Source: Paraburkholderia podalyriae (GTDB lineage Bacteria; Pseudomonadota; Gammaproteobacteria; Burkholderiales; Burkholderiaceae). Taken from it: DNA of 64,000 nt. Every line of letters starts with the position of its first letter. Within the stretch, counting starts at the first letter, position 1. Location: the NCBI RefSeq assembly GCF_014397785.1, contig NZ_VZQQ01000032.1, positions 1 through 64,000 on the forward strand, in the 5' to 3' direction. The position numbers and the translations under genes are program-made. Shown here piece after piece: positions 54,342 to 62,855 of this stretch. The notes under the pieces are model-generated. The model ran no database searches and had not been told where the DNA came from. It saw nothing but the letters and a program-made list of their open reading frames with translations.

Positions 54342-55364
54342 ATGCCGCTCGCTGCACATTCCGCCTCTTCCGTCGTCTCTCTATTGCCGTGGGGCGCCAC
54401 CGCGCTCGCCGCCTGCGCGGCGATCCTGTGGACGCTGCTGCGCACCGGCCTCGCGTGGCGGCTCGCCACCGACGTCCCCAACGACCGCTCGCTGCACACG
54501 CGCCCGACCCCGCGCGTCGGCGGCTGGGGCATCGTGCCGGTCGCGGTGCTGCTGATCGCGCTCGCGGCGCCGTCGCTGTGGGTGCCCGCGCTTGCCGCGG
54601 CGCTGCTCGCGGCGCTGTCGCAGATCGACGATCGACGCGGCCTGCCCGCGCGCGTGCGCTTCGGCGCTCACGCGGCGGCGGTGGCGGCGCTGATCGCCGT
54701 CTATCCGGCCGACGTGCCGTGGTGGGCGCTCGCGTGCATGGCGGTTCTACTCGTGTGGCTCGTCAATCTTTACAACTTCATGGACGGCTCGGACGGCCTC
54801 GCGGGCGGCATGGCGTTGTTCGGCTTCGGCGGCTATGCGGTGGCCGCGTCGCTGTCGTCGCATGCGGACCCGGCGCTCGCGACGGCGAGCCTGATCGTCG
54901 CGGGCGCGGCGGGGGGCTTTCTGCTGTTCAACTTTCATCCGGCGCGCGTCTTTCTCGGTGACGCCGGCTCGATCCCGCTCGGCTTTCTGGCTGGCGCGCT
55001 CGGCTATTGGGGCTGGCGCGACGGCGCGTGGCCGGTGTGGTTTCCTGCGCTGTGCTTCGCGCCGTTCATCGGCGATGCGTCGGTCACGCTTGTTAAGCGT
55101 CTGTTGCGCGGTGAAAAATTTTGGCAGGCGCATCGTGAACACTACTATCAAAGACTGGTGCAGTCGGGTTGGGGGCACGCGTCGACCGCGTGGATTTGGT
55201 ATTTGTTCATGGCGGTGGGCATAATGCTTGCTGTTTGGGCGCTGCAATTCGCTCTTCTGTATCAATGGCTGGTTGTCGTCGCATGGGCTGCCGTGCTGGT
55301 CATCGCGGGGCTGTGCATCGATCGCCGCTGGCGGCGCCATGTGTCCCGTTCCGGGCCAATCTGA
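54342..55364 (+). CDS. wbiH: polyprenyl-phosphate sugar-1-phosphate transferase (WbiH/WbpL-like)
   Basis: 340 residues, about ten membrane helices. Characteristic cytoplasmic loops: DVPNDRSLHTRPTPRVGGWGI, IDDRRGLPARVRF, NLYNFMDGSDGLAGGMALF, FLGDAGSIPLGF and a terminal HREHYYQRLVQSGWGH. It starts glycan assembly by placing a 2-acetamido sugar phosphate onto undecaprenyl phosphate. Another member of the superfamily lies at 59757, so the region has two initiating enzymes. Confidence 0.92.
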   Translation: MPLAAHSASSVVSLLPWGATALAACAAILWTLLRTGLAWRLATDVPNDRSLHTRPTPRVGGWGIVPVAVLLIALAAPSLWVPALAAALLAALSQIDDRRGLPARVRFGAHAAAVAALIAVYPADVPWWALACMAVLLVWLVNLYNFMDGSDGLAGGMALFGFGGYAVAASLSSHADPALATASLIVAGAAGGFLLFNFHPARVFLGDAGSIPLGFLAGALGYWGWRDGAWPVWFPALCFAPFIGDASVTLVKRLLRGEKFWQAHREHYYQRLVQSGWGHASTAWIWYLFMAVGIMLAVWALQFALLYQWLVVVAWAAVLVIAGLCIDRRWRRHVSRSGPI

Positions 55365-55375
55365 GGTTCTGCGCA

Positions 55376-57256
55376 ATGAAAAGCTTCAAAGCCAGATGGC
55401 TTTCGTTCAGTGCGTTTGCGTTCGACCTGTGCGCGGTGGCGATGGCTTGGCTGCTGGCCTATGTGATCCGGTTCAACGGGCCGGTGCCCGCGCCGTTCTG
55501 GTCGAGCGGGCTGCATGCGCTCGTCTGGGTGCTGCTGATCTACGCGGTGATGTTTCGCAGCTACGGCCTGTATCGCGGCATGTGGGTGTTCGCGAGCCTG
55601 CCCGATCTCGTGCGGATCGCGAAGGCGATCGGCGTCGGGGCGCTGGTCGTCGTGATCGGCTCGGCGCTGTTGCAGCCGGCGCCGGTCGTGCCGCGTTCGG
55701 TGCTGATCGTGTCGCCGATGCTGCTGTTCCTGACGATGGGCGGCTCACGCGCGCTGTATCGCGCGGCCAAGGAGTTCTATCGCTACGGCGGACTCGTCGG
55801 CCAGGGCAAGCCGGTGCTCGTGCTCGGCGCGGGCAATGCCGGCGCGAACCTCGTGCGCGAGTTGAAGCGCTCGGGGCAATGGCGCCTCGTGGGTCTGCTC
55901 GACGACGATCCGATCAAGCAGGGCCGTGAAATCTACGGCTATCGCGTGCTCGGTGCGATCAGCGATCTGCACCAGATCAGCGCGGAACTGAAGGTCGAGC
56001 ATGTGATCATCGCGGTGCCGTCGGCGTCGGTGGAAGCGCATCGGCGCATCGCCACGCTGTGCGTGCGCGCCGGCGTACGCGCGATGACGCTGCCCGCGCT
56101 CACGCCGCTCACGCAGGGTCAGGCGTTCCTGTCGCGGGTGCGGCAGATCGATCTCGAAGACTTGCTCGGCCGCGACCCGGTGACGATCGACACCGAGCAC
56201 GTCGCCGCGCTGCTGAAAAACCGCGTCGTGATGGTGACGGGCGCGGGCGGCTCGATCGGCTCGGAGCTGTGTCGGCAGATCCTGCGCTTCGGGCCGGTGC
56301 AACTGGTCGCGTTCGACATCTCCGAGTTCTCGATCTATCGGCTGAACGAAGAGCTGCGCGACAAGTATCCGGAAGTGTCGGTGGTGCCGCTCGTCGGCGA
56401 CGTGAAGGACTCGCTGCTACTCGACCAGGTGATGGCGCGCTATTGTCCGCACATCGTGTTTCATGCGGCGGCCTACAAGCACGTGCCCTTGATGGAAGAG
56501 GTCAACACGTGGCAGGCGGTGCGCAATAACGTGCTTGGCACGTACCGCGTCGCGCGCGCCGCGATCCGCCACGACGTCGCGCATTTCGTGCTGATCTCGA
56601 CCGACAAGGCCGTCAACCCGACCAACGTGATGGGCGCGAGCAAGCGGCTCGCGGAGATGGCGTGCTCGGCGCTGCAGCAGCAGGGCGCGCGGCGCACGCA
56701 GTTCGAAACCGTCCGCTTCGGCAACGTGCTTGGCAGCGCGGGCAGCGTGATTCCGAAGTTCCAGGAGCAGATCGCGCGCGGCGGGCCTGTGACGGTCACG
56801 CATCCGGAGATCACGCGTTTCTTCATGACGATTCCCGAGGCGTCGCAGCTCGTGTTGCAGGCGTCGAGCATGGGGCGCGGCGGCGAGATCTTCATTCTCG
56901 ACATGGGCAAACCGGTGCGAATCGCCGATCTCGCGCATGATCTGATCCGGCTGTACGGCTTCACCGAAGAGCAGATTCGCGTCGTGTTCACGGGCCTGCG
57001 CCCGGGCGAAAAGCTCTACGAGGAATTGCTCGCGGACGACGAAACGACCACGCGCACACCGCACCCGAAGCTGCGCATCGCGCAGGCGCGCGAGGTGCCG
57101 GACAGCCTGATCGACAACCTGCTGCCGTGGCTGATGCAGCATCGCGTGCCGGCCGACGATGAAGTGCGGCGCGATCTGCGGCGCTGGGTGCCGGAGTACC
57201 TGCCGGCGACGGCGACTACGTTGCGTAGCGTGGCGCCGGCGACGCGGGTGTCGTAG
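55376..57256 (+). CDS. wbiI: UDP-GlcNAc C4/C6 dehydratase, membrane anchored (WbiI/WbpM-like)
   Basis: 626 residues. Four N-terminal membrane helices, a first Rossmann domain (VLVLGAGNAGANLVREL, about 147-250), then the catalytic SDR domain from 280: VTGAGGSIGSELCRQI, STDKAVNPTNVMGASKRLAEM with the Met in place of Tyr typical of WbpM, VRFGNVLGSAGSVIPKF, and EKLYEEL. It makes UDP-4-keto-6-deoxy-GlcNAc for the WbiG step. Start ATG 55376 follows wbiH by 11 bases. Confidence 0.94.
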   Translation: MKSFKARWLSFSAFAFDLCAVAMAWLLAYVIRFNGPVPAPFWSSGLHALVWVLLIYAVMFRSYGLYRGMWVFASLPDLVRIAKAIGVGALVVVIGSALLQPAPVVPRSVLIVSPMLLFLTMGGSRALYRAAKEFYRYGGLVGQGKPVLVLGAGNAGANLVRELKRSGQWRLVGLLDDDPIKQGREIYGYRVLGAISDLHQISAELKVEHVIIAVPSASVEAHRRIATLCVRAGVRAMTLPALTPLTQGQAFLSRVRQIDLEDLLGRDPVTIDTEHVAALLKNRVVMVTGAGGSIGSELCRQILRFGPVQLVAFDISEFSIYRLNEELRDKYPEVSVVPLVGDVKDSLLLDQVMARYCPHIVFHAAAYKHVPLMEEVNTWQAVRNNVLGTYRVARAAIRHDVAHFVLISTDKAVNPTNVMGASKRLAEMACSALQQQGARRTQFETVRFGNVLGSAGSVIPKFQEQIARGGPVTVTHPEITRFFMTIPEASQLVLQASSMGRGGEIFILDMGKPVRIADLAHDLIRLYGFTEEQIRVVFTGLRPGEKLYEELLADDETTTRTPHPKLRIAQAREVPDSLIDNLLPWLMQHRVPADDEVRRDLRRWVPEYLPATATTLRSVAPATRVS

Positions 57257-57355
57257 GCGTTCCGCTGCCGCGAGTCATCGGAGTAGTCGAAGCATCAGTA
57301 CTCGCGAAGGCAGGTCATTCGACCCGTTGAAATTGGCCGTCGGATGTTTATCGAT

Positions 57356-57389
57356 AAAAGCCCCTACAGACCTGCTGGGGCTTTTTTAT
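57356..57389 (+). terminator. intrinsic terminator after wbiI
   Basis: Arms aaaagcccc and ggggctttt around a 12-base loop, followed by a T run. It lies 100 bases past the wbiI stop and its sequence is repeated, with changes, at the ends of both downstream modules. Confidence 0.85.
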
Positions 57390-57547
57390 TTTTGCCCAGG
57401 AGAGTACGACCATCGCGCACGCCCCGGCTTTCGGAGTTGTCTGAAGCCTGTGCCCGGCACATACGCCCAGCATTGAACCGTCGCCGCCCGGTACGTCAGG
57501 TGGCGGCTCTGTTGGCTCTTTTTCTGTGATGCAAAGGCTTTGGTTTT

Positions 57548-57572
57548 GCGCGCCCTTCGGGCGCGTTTTTTT
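57548..57572 (+). terminator. conserved GC hairpin plus T run upstream of leader 1
   Basis: Arms cgcgccc/gggcgcg with loop ttc followed by seven T. It stands about 100 bases before the leader peptide start, with no gene ahead of it since the previous terminator, so it may act as an attenuator or as the end of an unrecognised short transcript. The equivalent hairpin exists in the second copy. Confidence 0.65.
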
Positions 57573-57667
57573 GTCCAGGCGAAAGAGGCGGCAAATCCGG
57601 AATCGACCTGTAGCGCGCCAGCGGCACGCGCGCGCTCACGGTCAAGGTTCACCAACGGAAGGAACCT

Positions 57668-57712
57668 ATGCTGGGCGCAATGACCTGCAGCCAGCGCAAT
57701 CAGGAGGCGTGA
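57668..57712 (+). CDS. 14-residue leader peptide, copy 1
   Basis: ATG preceded by aaggaacct, reading MLGAMTCSQRNQEA and stopping at TGA four bases before the effector ATG. Its last codons contain aggaggcg, the effector's ribosome binding site. The frame and length are preserved in the second copy with only four base changes in the codons, mostly in two positions. Likely translationally coupled to the effector gene; a by-product of the duplicated sequence is the alternative. Confidence 0.45.
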   Translation: MLGAMTCSQRNQEA

Positions 57713-57715
57713 AAC

Positions 57716-58234
57716 ATGCCCTACACCGGCAAATTTCTCGTGAATAGCGAGCCCCTATCACCGCTCACGATTTTTGGCATCGGCACATTCAACGCGTATT
57801 CAGGCAACAATCAATACCGCAATCGGGGCGGCTGCACGATGGTGCCTAATGATGGGCCGCTCCCTGCCGGTAAATACTGGATCGTGGACCGCCCCACGGG
57901 TGGCATCCGTTCTCAGGTGTTTGCATGGACAAAAGATGAGTGGAATGCAGCAATGGGTCACCCATCGGATCACGGTGAATGGTTCGCGCTATATCGTGAT
58001 GATGGGACGATTGATGATGTGACGTGGATTAATGGCGTCAAACGCGGGCAGTTCCGTTTGCATCCGACAGGCGGACGCGGGATTTCGCTTGGCTGCATCA
58101 CCCTGCCGAGCCATAGCGATTTCATGACAATCCGCAACGCGCTGCTGCACACCGTCAAAATTCCCGTGCGCAGTTCGGGCCTTCTCGCCTACGGAACAAT
58201 TGAGGCCATCACATATGGCAACACTTGCCCGTAG
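57716..58234 (+). CDS. DUF2778-like L,D-transpeptidase-fold protein (Tlde1-type effector candidate), copy 1
   Basis: 172 residues without signal peptide. GKFLVNSEPLSPLTIFGIGTFNAYSG, NRGGCTMVPNDGPLPAGKYWIVDRP and RGQFRLHPTGGRGISLGCITLP are the DUF2778 pattern; the last carries the His and Cys pair of an L,D-transpeptidase-like active site (near 120-132). Tlde1 proteins of enterobacteria are type VI effectors that act on peptidoglycan tetrapeptides in the periplasm. Its stop overlaps a small membrane protein gene by 20 bases, consistent with toxin and immunity. No vgrG, hcp or PAAR gene is near, so delivery is unproven. Confidence 0.8.
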   Translation: MPYTGKFLVNSEPLSPLTIFGIGTFNAYSGNNQYRNRGGCTMVPNDGPLPAGKYWIVDRPTGGIRSQVFAWTKDEWNAAMGHPSDHGEWFALYRDDGTIDDVTWINGVKRGQFRLHPTGGRGISLGCITLPSHSDFMTIRNALLHTVKIPVRSSGLLAYGTIEAITYGNTCP

Positions 58235-58472
58235 GGTGTTCAAGGTCGCCCTGTTTATCGGCCTGTGCTATCTCTCCCTGCTCTATGTCCGTCCATACCA
58301 TTATGAGTGGACAGAAAGCGAGTCGCGCGCATGGTTTGCTGCTTCGCGCTGGCTTGGTGTCCGCGATCCCGAAGACTTGTATTTCGTGGTGTGGGTAACG
58401 ATTGAACTGATCGCGGCGGCGCTGGCGTATGTGGCGATCGTGAAGCTATGGCGGTGGTATCGCACGACGTAG
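58215..58472 (+). CDS. small two-helix membrane protein (candidate immunity), copy 1
   Basis: 85 residues from ATG 58215 inside the effector end. One helix near residues 9-27 (VALFIGLCYLSLLYV), a periplasmic loop with WTESESRAWFAASRWLGVRDPEDLYF, then a helix near 52-75. An inner-membrane protein exposing a loop to the periplasm suits protection against a peptidoglycan enzyme. The role is inferred from position and topology. Confidence 0.7.
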   Translation: MATLARRVFKVALFIGLCYLSLLYVRPYHYEWTESESRAWFAASRWLGVRDPEDLYFVVWVTIELIAAALAYVAIVKLWRWYRTT

Positions 58473-58475
58473 ATG

Positions 58476-58499
58476 AAAGCCCCGGCGACCGGGCTTTTG
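58476..58499 (+). terminator. terminator of module 1
   Basis: Arms aaagccc/gggcttt with an eight-base loop and a T-rich tail (ttttgtattttt). It begins four bases after the stop of the small membrane protein. Confidence 0.8.
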
Positions 58500-58673
58500 T
58501 ATTTTTGCCCAGGAGAGTTGACGACCATCGTGCACGCCTCGGCGTTTCGGAGTTGTCCGAAGCCTGCGCCCGGCACATACACCTAGCATTGAGCCGTCGC
58601 CGCCCGGTATGTCATTCCTGCTGAGGTGGCGGCTCTGTTGGCTCTTTTCTGTGATGCAAAGGTTTTGATTTTG

Positions 58674-58696
58674 CGCGCCCTTGGGGCGCGTTTTTT
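58674..58696 (+). terminator. conserved GC hairpin plus T run upstream of leader 2
   Basis: Arms cgcgccc/gggcgcg with loop ttg followed by six T: the same position and form as in copy 1, with one loop base changed. Preservation across a diverged duplication suggests it is used, for instance as an attenuator. Confidence 0.65.
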
Positions 58697-58789
58697 GTCC
58701 AGGCGAAAGAGGCGGCAAATCCGGAATCGACCTGTAGCGCGCCAGCGGCACGCGCGCTTGCGGTCAAGGTTCACCAACGGAAGGAACCT

Positions 58790-58834
58790 ATGCAGAACGC
58801 AATGACCTACAGCCAGCGCAATCAGGAGGCGTGA
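58790..58834 (+). CDS. 14-residue leader peptide, copy 2
   Basis: Reads MQNAMTYSQRNQEA behind the same aaggaacct. Same length, same stop placement four bases before the effector ATG. Differences from copy 1 are LG to QN and C to Y; the C-terminal SQRNQEA is unchanged, partly because those bases are also the effector's ribosome binding site. Confidence 0.45.
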   Translation: MQNAMTYSQRNQEA

Positions 58835-58837
58835 AAC

Positions 58838-59356
58838 ATGGCTTACTTCGGCAAATTTCTCGTGAACAACGCGCCGCTGTCACCGCTCACCATTAATGGC
58901 ATCGGCACATTCGACGCGTTTTCGGGTGATCAGCAATATCGCAATCGGGGCGGCTGCACGGCGGTGGTGGGCAAAGGGCCAATTCCCGCTGGTAAATACT
59001 GGATCGTCGCGCGTCCTGCTGGCGGTGTAGGCTCCACGGCTTTAGCGCGGATAAAAGATGCGTTTAATGCCTATGATGGGAGGCCAACCGATCACAACGA
59101 ATGGTTCGCGCTATATCGTGACGATGGTGTGATTGATGACTGGACATGGGTCAATGGCGTCAAGCGTGGCCAGTTCCGGTTGCATCCGGCAGGTGGTCGG
59201 GGTGTTTCGCTTGGCTGCATTACCCTGCCGAGCCGTACGGATTTCCTGAGAATCCGCAACTCACTCCTGCGCACCATGACGATCTCTGCCGGCATGTCGG
59301 GGCTTCGCGCCTACGGAACAATCGAGGTCATCACATATGGCAACACTTGTCCGTAG
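58838..59356 (+). CDS. DUF2778-like L,D-transpeptidase-fold protein (Tlde1-type effector candidate), copy 2
   Basis: 172 residues, same length as copy 1. The His/Cys site RGQFRLHPAGGRGVSLGCITLP and the N-terminal GKFLVNNAPLSPLTINGIGTFDAFSG are kept, while the middle (VGSTALARIKDAFNAYDGRP) and the helix after the active site have diverged. This pattern of conserved catalysis and varied surface is usual for duplicated toxins with matched immunity proteins. Confidence 0.8.
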   Translation: MAYFGKFLVNNAPLSPLTINGIGTFDAFSGDQQYRNRGGCTAVVGKGPIPAGKYWIVARPAGGVGSTALARIKDAFNAYDGRPTDHNEWFALYRDDGVIDDWTWVNGVKRGQFRLHPAGGRGVSLGCITLPSRTDFLRIRNSLLRTMTISAGMSGLRAYGTIEVITYGNTCP

Positions 59357-59591
59357 GCTCTTCAAAATCGCGCTGTTTATCGGGTTGTTTCTTCTTTCAT
59401 TTCGTTATGTCCGGATATCCCATCAGTGGACAGAAGGTGAAGCGCGAGCGTGGTGGGGGGCTTCGGATTGGCTCGGTGTCCGCGACCCCGAAGATTTGTA
59501 TATCGTGGTGTGGGTGACGATTGAACTGATCGCGGCGGTGCTGGCGTATGTGGCGATCATGAAGCTATGGCGGTGGTATCGCAAGAAGTAG
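59337..59591 (+). CDS. small two-helix membrane protein (candidate immunity), copy 2
   Basis: 84 residues, paralogue of 58215-58472 and overlapping the effector end in the same way. Both helices and GVRDPEDLY are conserved; the periplasmic loop (ISHQWTEGEARAWWGASDW) differs, as would be expected if each copy recognises its own partner. Confidence 0.7.
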   Translation: MATLVRRLFKIALFIGLFLLSFRYVRISHQWTEGEARAWWGASDWLGVRDPEDLYIVVWVTIELIAAVLAYVAIMKLWRWYRKK

Positions 59592-59594
59592 ACG

Positions 59595-59620
59595 AAAGCC
59601 CCGGCGACGGGGCTTTTTTT
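59595..59620 (+). terminator. terminator of module 2
   Basis: Arms aaagcccc/ggggcttt around ggcgac, followed by seven T. It ends the tandem array. The remaining 136 bases to the next stop codon hold nothing recognised. Confidence 0.85.
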
Positions 59621-59756
59621 AATCCCGCGCATTGATGAATTTCGAGGAATCTCGGTGACGAGAGGGGTTTCATGTACATATGAACCACCTTTCGAGGCGG
59701 CTAAGGCTATTTCGACCAACAAAAAAAGGTGCCCTCGGTGTCTTTGTCGCTTCTGC

Positions 59757-60857
59757 TCACCGCTTACCCTTCCTCACCACCATCCACCGCGGCGACTTGA
59801 ACCGCACGATGCTCACATAAAGCCACACATAAGTCGCCGCGAACACCACAACGAAGCAGAACAGATGCAGCGTGTGCCGCCAGAACAGCGTCGCGGGCAC
59901 GACCGCGATCAGGCACAGTAGCCACAAATAGGGCGACGTCAGCGAGTTGCGGCGCGTCAGTTCGCGCGCGGTGCGCGCGCCGACCGCCCAGCGCATCAGC
60001 CGCTTGTAGACCAGCATGTGCAGATGCACACCGTCCGGAATGCCCGGCGACATGCCGCGAATGAACTTCTTGCGGTAGATCGAGAAGCAGGTCTCGAAGA
60101 TCGGGTACATGAAGAGCAGCACCGGATACCACGCGGATACGTCGCGATTGCGCATCACGAGCAGGATCGACAACTCGGCGAGCATGAAGCCGATGAAGTA
60201 AGCGCCGCCGTCGCCGAGAAAAATCAGTCCGGCCGGGAAGTTCCAGATGAAGAAGCCGAGCACCGCGCCCATCATCATGAACGACGCGGACAGCACGACC
60301 GGGTCATGCACCTGGAACGCCACATACGCGAGCGATGCGAACATCATGCACGCGACCATCGACGCGAGGCCGTTGAAGCCGTCGATGATATTGATCGCGT
60401 TGGCGAGCGCCGCGACCGCGAGTACCGTGACCACGAACGAGATCGCCGCATACGACAGCAGAAAGTCGAGCGGCGGCACGCTGATGCGCGTGACCGCGAT
60501 GTCGAGAAAGAACCAGGCGAGCGCGGCGGCCGCCATCGTGCACACGAGGCGCGCGAGCGGCGACACGCGCTTGGTCAGATCCTCGGCGAGCCCCGAGCCG
60601 AACGCCGGCATGCCGCACGCCATCAGCCCCAGAATGCCGCCCGACACGGCCGGATACGCGCGATGCAATTGCGCCGCGGAGACGATCAACCCGACCAGAA
60701 TCCCGGTCCCACCGATGCGCGGCACCGGACGCACGTGGAATTTCTGCACGCCGGCCAGATCGGTATCGGTCGAGAATTTTTCATGCAGATGCGCATAGCG
60801 CACGATCAACAGCGTGATCAGCAGGGAGACGAGAAAGCCGAGCGCAAAACTGAGCAT
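59757..60857 (-). CDS. MraY/WecA-family UDP-sugar:polyprenyl-phosphate transferase
   Basis: 366 residues with about eleven membrane helices. Signature loops: GVQKFHVRPVPRIGGTGILVG, NAINIIDGFNGLASMV, IFLGDGGAYFIGFMLAELS and the late HLHMLVYKRLMRW, where active members carry the nucleotide-binding histidines. ATG 60857 begins MLSFALGFLV, a natural membrane start; the upstream extension is spurious. Likely starts a second glycan, distinct from that begun by the wbiH-like enzyme at 54342. Confidence 0.88.
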   Translation of the reverse strand: MLSFALGFLVSLLITLLIVRYAHLHEKFSTDTDLAGVQKFHVRPVPRIGGTGILVGLIVSAAQLHRAYPAVSGGILGLMACGMPAFGSGLAEDLTKRVSPLARLVCTMAAAALAWFFLDIAVTRISVPPLDFLLSYAAISFVVTVLAVAALANAINIIDGFNGLASMVACMMFASLAYVAFQVHDPVVLSASFMMMGAVLGFFIWNFPAGLIFLGDGGAYFIGFMLAELSILLVMRNRDVSAWYPVLLFMYPIFETCFSIYRKKFIRGMSPGIPDGVHLHMLVYKRLMRWAVGARTARELTRRNSLTSPYLWLLCLIAVVPATLFWRHTLHLFCFVVVFAATYVWLYVSIVRFKSPRWMVVRKGKR

Positions 60858-61105
60858 GAAAGTGGGCCTGAGCGAAGACGCGGAATTATACAAACGAAAC
60901 ACGCGGCGGCCGGCGTGCGGCCGCCGCGCAAGGTTTTCAGGCGGGACAGCAAAAAATCCCAGATAGCGAGACCGAAGCCGCCCGCCGAGGCCCGCGAGCG
61001 CTCGCTCGTCATGGATTCCCCCTATGCGGCGCGCGCGCGCAATGACCGTAAACCTGGATGCGACGAAGTGTAAGTCGCGCGAAACACAGGCGTTCCGGAG
61101 ATCCA

Positions 61106-62671
61106 ATGCTAAATAACATCACAATTCGTGGCGGACTGACGCTCGTGATCAGCGTATTCGTCGCCTTCCTTCTGACGGTGATCGCTGTCGGTTACGGCGC
61201 GCTGAAGCTCGCCAACGGCAGCCTCGACGACACGCAGCGCAGCGCCGCTGCGCTGTCGCATCTGAAGGCGAGTTCGGAGAAGCTTTTGCAGGTGCAGCTC
61301 GCATTGGGCACCTATCAGACGCTGTTCAGCGTCGGCAAGCAGACCGACGATCTGCTGCCGGCCGCGCACAAGGTGCTGGTCGAATCGAACAACGACTTCC
61401 GCAACTACATGGCCAGCCCGTTCGCGAGCGACGCCGAGCGTAAGTTCGCGCAGAGCGTCGGGGATGCGCGCGCGGCGCTCGTCGACAAGGCGATCGAGCC
61501 GGAATTCAAGGCACTGACCGACTTCGACTTCAACACCTTCCGCAACATCCAGGGCGATACCGCGAACAGCCTGTACGCGTCGTACTCGAAAGCGATCGAC
61601 GCGCTCGAAAGAGCGCAGATGGACAATCGGCATCAGCAGGCCGCGACCGGCGCGCGACGCTTCCAGCTCGCGACGGCGCTGTTCGGCGCGATTGCGGTGA
61701 TCGCGCTCGCGATTGCCGTGGGCGCGCGCGTCGCGTTGTCGTCGGCGCTGATCAAGCCGGTCAACGCGACGGTCAAGCACTTCGAGCGCATCGCCGCTGG
61801 CGACCTGAGCGTCGCGATCAAGGTGAAATCGCGCAACGAGATGGGCCAGCTGCTCGGCGCGCTGACGCGGATGCGCGACGGCCTCGTCGAAACGGTCGGC
61901 AAGGTGCGCGGCAGCACGAGCGCGATCACGCAGGGCGCGAACGAAATCGCGTCGGGCAATGCCGATCTGTCGGCGCGCACCGAGCAGCAGGCGGCCGCGC
62001 TGCAGCAGACCGCGGCGAGCATGGAGCAGCTGTCGGCGACCGTGAAGCAGAACGCCGACAACGCCAAGCAGGCGAACCGTCTCGCGCACGGCGCACTCGA
62101 TACGGTCACGCGCGGCGGCAAGGTGGTGTCGCGTGTGACGGAGACGATGGACGGCATCAGCGAGTCGTCGCGCAAGGTCACGGAGATCATCGGCATGATC
62201 GAGGGGATCGCGTTCCAGACCAACATTCTCGCGTTGAACGCGGCCGTCGAAGCGGCGCGCGCAGGCGAGCAGGGGCGCGGCTTCGCGGTGGTCGCCTCGG
62301 AAGTGCGTAGCCTCGCGCAGCGCTCCGGCGCGGCGGCCAAGGAGATCAAGGAGCTGATCGGCGAATCGGCGGCGAAGGTCGAGGAGGGCGCGTCGCTGGT
62401 GTCGGATGCGCAGAAGACGATTCAGGAAGCGATGAAAGCGGTCGAGCGCGTGACCGGCGTGATGAGCGAGATCGAGGCGTCGGCGCTCGAACAGAGCGAT
62501 GGTATCGAACAGGTCAACAAGGCGGTGTCGCAGATCGACGAGGTCACGCAGCACAACGCGGCGCTCGTCGAGCAGGCGGCGGCCGCGGCGAAGTCGCTGG
62601 AGGAGCAGGCCAATGTTCTGAAGGAGGCCATTGCCGTGTTTCGGCTCGAAGAGTCGCGGGTGCCCGCTTAG
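61106..62671 (+). CDS. methyl-accepting chemotaxis protein
   Basis: 521 residues. Helix at 11-31, periplasmic four-helix-bundle sensor (about 35-190), second helix 191-215, HAMP (HFERIAAGDLSVAIKVKSRNEMGQLLGAL), and a signalling domain with the invariant tip GIAFQTNILALNAAVEAARAGEQGRGFAVVASEVRSLAQRS. There is no C-terminal CheR-binding pentapeptide. The ligand is unknown. The ribosome binding site cggag lies 8 bases before ATG 61106. Unrelated in function to the glycan genes, it likely marks the end of the locus or an insertion in it. Confidence 0.95.
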   Translation: MLNNITIRGGLTLVISVFVAFLLTVIAVGYGALKLANGSLDDTQRSAAALSHLKASSEKLLQVQLALGTYQTLFSVGKQTDDLLPAAHKVLVESNNDFRNYMASPFASDAERKFAQSVGDARAALVDKAIEPEFKALTDFDFNTFRNIQGDTANSLYASYSKAIDALERAQMDNRHQQAATGARRFQLATALFGAIAVIALAIAVGARVALSSALIKPVNATVKHFERIAAGDLSVAIKVKSRNEMGQLLGALTRMRDGLVETVGKVRGSTSAITQGANEIASGNADLSARTEQQAAALQQTAASMEQLSATVKQNADNAKQANRLAHGALDTVTRGGKVVSRVTETMDGISESSRKVTEIIGMIEGIAFQTNILALNAAVEAARAGEQGRGFAVVASEVRSLAQRSGAAAKEIKELIGESAAKVEEGASLVSDAQKTIQEAMKAVERVTGVMSEIEASALEQSDGIEQVNKAVSQIDEVTQHNAALVEQAAAAAKSLEEQANVLKEAIAVFRLEESRVPA

Positions 62672-62855
62672 CGCCTGGCCCGCAGAAATGGGAGCTGTCG
62701 ATCGCATAGCGCGCCGATAGCTACCTTAGAATCCTGCTTTCCATCCTGACCTCCGCTTTGGCTGCCAGTTTCTTCCACTTTCTTCATCAAGTGGTTTGCC
62801 GGGAAATCGCGCCAGATCACAGCAAAGTGTTGGATAAAGCGAAAACAGGTGTTCG

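Larger units (their letters stand above)
57356..59594 (+). repeat. tandem duplication of a 1.12-kb effector/membrane-protein module
   Basis: Corresponding points (terminator, leader ATG, effector ATG, small membrane protein ATG) are all shifted by 1,120-1,122 bases. Upstream non-coding parts are more alike than the genes: for example ggcgaaagaggcggcaaatc and atcgacctgtagcgcgccag occur in both. Coding parts have diverged to clearly different proteins. The duplication is older than the 453-bp one at 47.5 kb. Confidence 0.9.

Noticed and set aside
61040..61105. Sigma28 flagellar promoter before the chemotaxis receptor
   Set aside because: A TAAA is present but the GCCGATAA half at 15-base spacing is not matched.
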